Below are positions 62,390 to 64,000 of a stretch of DNA of 64,000 nt, piece by piece. A program made the position numbers and the translations under genes. The notes below the pieces were generated by a model that saw only the letters and a program-made list of their open reading frames with translations, had not been told where the DNA came from and searched no databases. The stretch is from JAUJNH01 sp038253125. GTDB lineage: Bacteria > Actinomycetota > Acidimicrobiia > Acidimicrobiales > JAUJNH01. The stretch is from contig JBBSHM010000001.1 in the NCBI GenBank assembly GCA_038253125.1, positions 1 to 64,000 of the forward strand, given 5' to 3'. Every line of letters starts with the position of its first letter. Positions within the stretch are counted from its first letter, which is position 1.

Positions 62390-63496
62390 ATGCGTCCAGT
62401 TTCCGCGGTCGTCCTGGCGGCCGGTGAGGGCACCAGGATGCGCTCCGCCCGCCCCAAGCCGCTGCACCGCCTGTGCGGCCGGCCGATGGTCTTGCGCGTG
62501 CTCGACGCTCTGGCCGAACTCAAGGTCGACCGGGCCGTGGTGGTGGTCGGCCACGCCGCCGACCGGGTCAGCAAGGCGCTGGGTGAGCAGGCGCCGCCCG
62601 GGCTCACCCTCGAGCTGGTCGAGCAGCAGGTGCAGGCCGGGACGGGCGACGCCCTGAGCGTGGCGATGAGCGCCTTCGTCGGTGCCGATGACGACCTTGA
62701 CCCCGAGCACGAAGGTGACCTGATCGTGCTGCCGGGGGACACCCCGCTGCTGCGCCCCTCGACGCTGGCGGCCCTGGTCGAGCGCCACCGGGCCGACGGC
62801 AGCTCGGCCACCGTGCTCACCGCCCGCCTGGCCGACCCGACGGGCTACGGACGTGTGGTGCGGGGCCGCAACGGGGGCGTCGCCCGCATCGTCGAGCAGC
62901 GCGACGCCACCGACGAGGAGGCGGCCATCGACGAGGTGAACGTGGGCATCTACGTCTTCCGCCGCGGCCTGGTGGCGCCGACGCTGCGCCGCCTCACGCC
63001 GTCGAACGCCCAGGGCGAGTACTACCTGACCGACACCATCGAGGTGCTGGCCCGGGCCGGCTACAAGGTCGGCTCGGTCGTGATTGACGAGGCGCTGGAG
63101 GGAGCCGGGGTCAACGACCGGGTCCAGCTGGCGGCCGCCGAGGCCGAGCTGCGACGCCGCATCAACGAGCGGTGGATGCGCCGGGGGGTGACGATGATCG
63201 ACCCCGGGCGCACCTACCTCGACACCACGGTGCAGCTGGCCGCCGACGTGTGCCTCCACCCCGGAACGATCCTGCAGGGCCGCACCGTGGTCGACGCCGG
63301 CGCCGAGATCGGTCCCGACACCCGGCTGACCGACTGCCTCGTCGGCGCCGGCGCCGTGGTCGAGCACGTGGTGGGGCACCAGGCCACGATCGGGCCGGGA
63401 GCCCGCGTCGGCCCCTTCGTCGTGCTGGCGCCGGGGAGCTCGGTGGCGGTCGATGCGATCACCGGGTCACACTTGGTCGTCACCCCCGAAACCTGA
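62390..63496 (+). CDS. glmU: GlmU N-acetylglucosamine-1-phosphate uridyltransferase, truncated C-terminus
   Basis: 368 residues, against about 450-490 for bifunctional GlmU. The uridyltransferase domain is complete: LAAGEGTRMRSARPKPLH, VLPGDTPLL and the metal-binding NVGIYVF segment. The C-terminal left-handed beta-helix has only a few hexapeptide turns (PGTILQGRTVVDAG, IGPDTRLTDCLVGAG) and ends before the acetyltransferase active-site residues. ATG 62390 is chosen; the longer frame runs through the tRNA. prs starts 17 bases later, so the missing domain is not downstream. Confidence 0.92.
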   Translation: MRPVSAVVLAAGEGTRMRSARPKPLHRLCGRPMVLRVLDALAELKVDRAVVVVGHAADRVSKALGEQAPPGLTLELVEQQVQAGTGDALSVAMSAFVGADDDLDPEHEGDLIVLPGDTPLLRPSTLAALVERHRADGSSATVLTARLADPTGYGRVVRGRNGGVARIVEQRDATDEEAAIDEVNVGIYVFRRGLVAPTLRRLTPSNAQGEYYLTDTIEVLARAGYKVGSVVIDEALEGAGVNDRVQLAAAEAELRRRINERWMRRGVTMIDPGRTYLDTTVQLAADVCLHPGTILQGRTVVDAGAEIGPDTRLTDCLVGAGAVVEHVVGHQATIGPGARVGPFVVLAPGSSVAVDAITGSHLVVTPET

Positions 63497-63512
63497 GCGG
63501 AGGCCGCCCCCA

Positions 63513-64000
63513 GTGCCGATGGAGATCACCCCGAAGCGGACGCTGCAGGTCTATTCCGGACGTGCCCACCTGCCGTTGGCCGAGCGGGTGGTCGAGAACC
63601 TCGGCATCCACCTCGGCGAGGCCAACCTCGTCGACTTCCAGAGCGGCGAGCTGCGCTGCCGCCTGGGCGACAACGTGCGGGGGGCCGACGTCTTCATCCT
63701 CCAGACCCACGCCGACACGCCCGAGCAGTCCGTGAACGACGCGATCATGGAGCAGCTCATCATGATCGACGCGGCCAAGAGGGCGTCGGCCAAGCGGATC
63801 ACCGCGGTGATGCCCTACTACGGCTACGCCCGCCAGGACCGCAAGTCCAAGGGTCGCGAGCCGATCACCGCCAAGCTGGTGGCCGACCTGTTCACCGCGG
63901 CCGGCGCCGACCGTCTCATGTCGGTCGACCTGCACTCCAGCCAGATCCAGGGGTTCTTCGACGGCCCCGTCGACCACCTCACCGCCTCCACCGTCCTGCT
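63513..64000 (+). CDS. prs: Ribose-phosphate pyrophosphokinase, N-terminal part
   Basis: The first 162 codons of PRPP synthetase; the gene runs off the window end. MEITPKRTLQVYSGRAH, LGEANLVDFQSGELRCRLG and the nucleotide-binding PYYGYARQDRKSKGREPI are visible, with the metal-binding DLHSSQIQGFF. It makes PRPP for purine, pyrimidine and amino-acid synthesis. GTG 63513 is chosen over ATG 63519 because GGAGG sits at the right distance. The glmU-prs order matches mycobacteria. Confidence 0.95.
   Translation, partial: MPMEITPKRTLQVYSGRAHLPLAERVVENLGIHLGEANLVDFQSGELRCRLGDNVRGADVFILQTHADTPEQSVNDAIMEQLIMIDAAKRASAKRITAVMPYYGYARQDRKSKGREPITAKLVADLFTAAGADRLMSVDLHSSQIQGFFDGPVDHLTASTVL

Overview
The window looks like chromosomal DNA of a high-GC actinomycete. 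Two WhiB proteins, a SenX3/RegX3-type phosphate regulator pair, a class E-like sortase, a resuscitation-promoting factor and the tiny ribosomal protein bS22 all point to Actinomycetota. Frequent GTG, TTG and even CTG starts and 1-4 bp gene overlaps fit a compact genome. Several gene styles suggest a deep lineage such as Acidimicrobiia, but that placement is inference.

Layout. 1-3.4 kb: the end of a lectin-like propeller gene, an IS3 transposase remnant abutting a VWA-domain gene, and a VapBC pair. 3.5-8.6 kb: an envelope-stress block (tatA, ECF sigma, two-finger anti-sigma, RseB-like sensor, whiB, htrA), a rearranged version of the mycobacterial sigE-rseA-htrA-tatB locus, with three matching sigma-E-type promoters. 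8.6-22.3 kb: a phosphate supercluster (ppk1, CYTH-CHAD, MutT1-like Nudix and SixA as separate genes, phoU, divergent pstB and pstSCA around a PHO box, surE, a sensor kinase without membrane segments, RegX3-like regulator, 2OG oxygenase). 22.3-43.6 kb: mixed core genes, including MFS, phosphoesterase, a metalloprotease, a catalytically dead HtrA-like protein, moaE, mreB with a CTG start, sortase, an alpha/beta-hydrolase fused to a PDZ-Lon protease, an orphan kinase with a FecR-like lipoprotein, a DivIVA protein ending in a phage MuF-like Cys/His module, and UPF0182.

43.7-53.3 kb: starting at the initiator tRNA-Met gene lies an accessory, partly decayed region: frameshifted AbiE-like toxin-antitoxin remnants, a HAD hydrolase, broken membrane-protein genes, marR-clc, a truncated SDR, a GH15 glycosidase, a UspA protein and a truncated htrA. 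Long stretches between these carry no recognisable gene.

53.3-64 kb: core again: YihY, photolyase, DUF192, rsmI, metG, tatD, rpf, rsmA, ispE, bS22, tRNA-Gln, glmU and prs. This order parallels Mycobacterium tuberculosis Rv1003-Rv1018c. The glmU here lacks room for the acetyltransferase domain.

The most unusual objects are the DivIVA-MuF-like protein, the hydrolase-Lon fusion, the pseudo-HtrA, the short GlmU, and the set of three sigma-E-like promoters. All functional statements come from reading motifs and context; no database search was possible.
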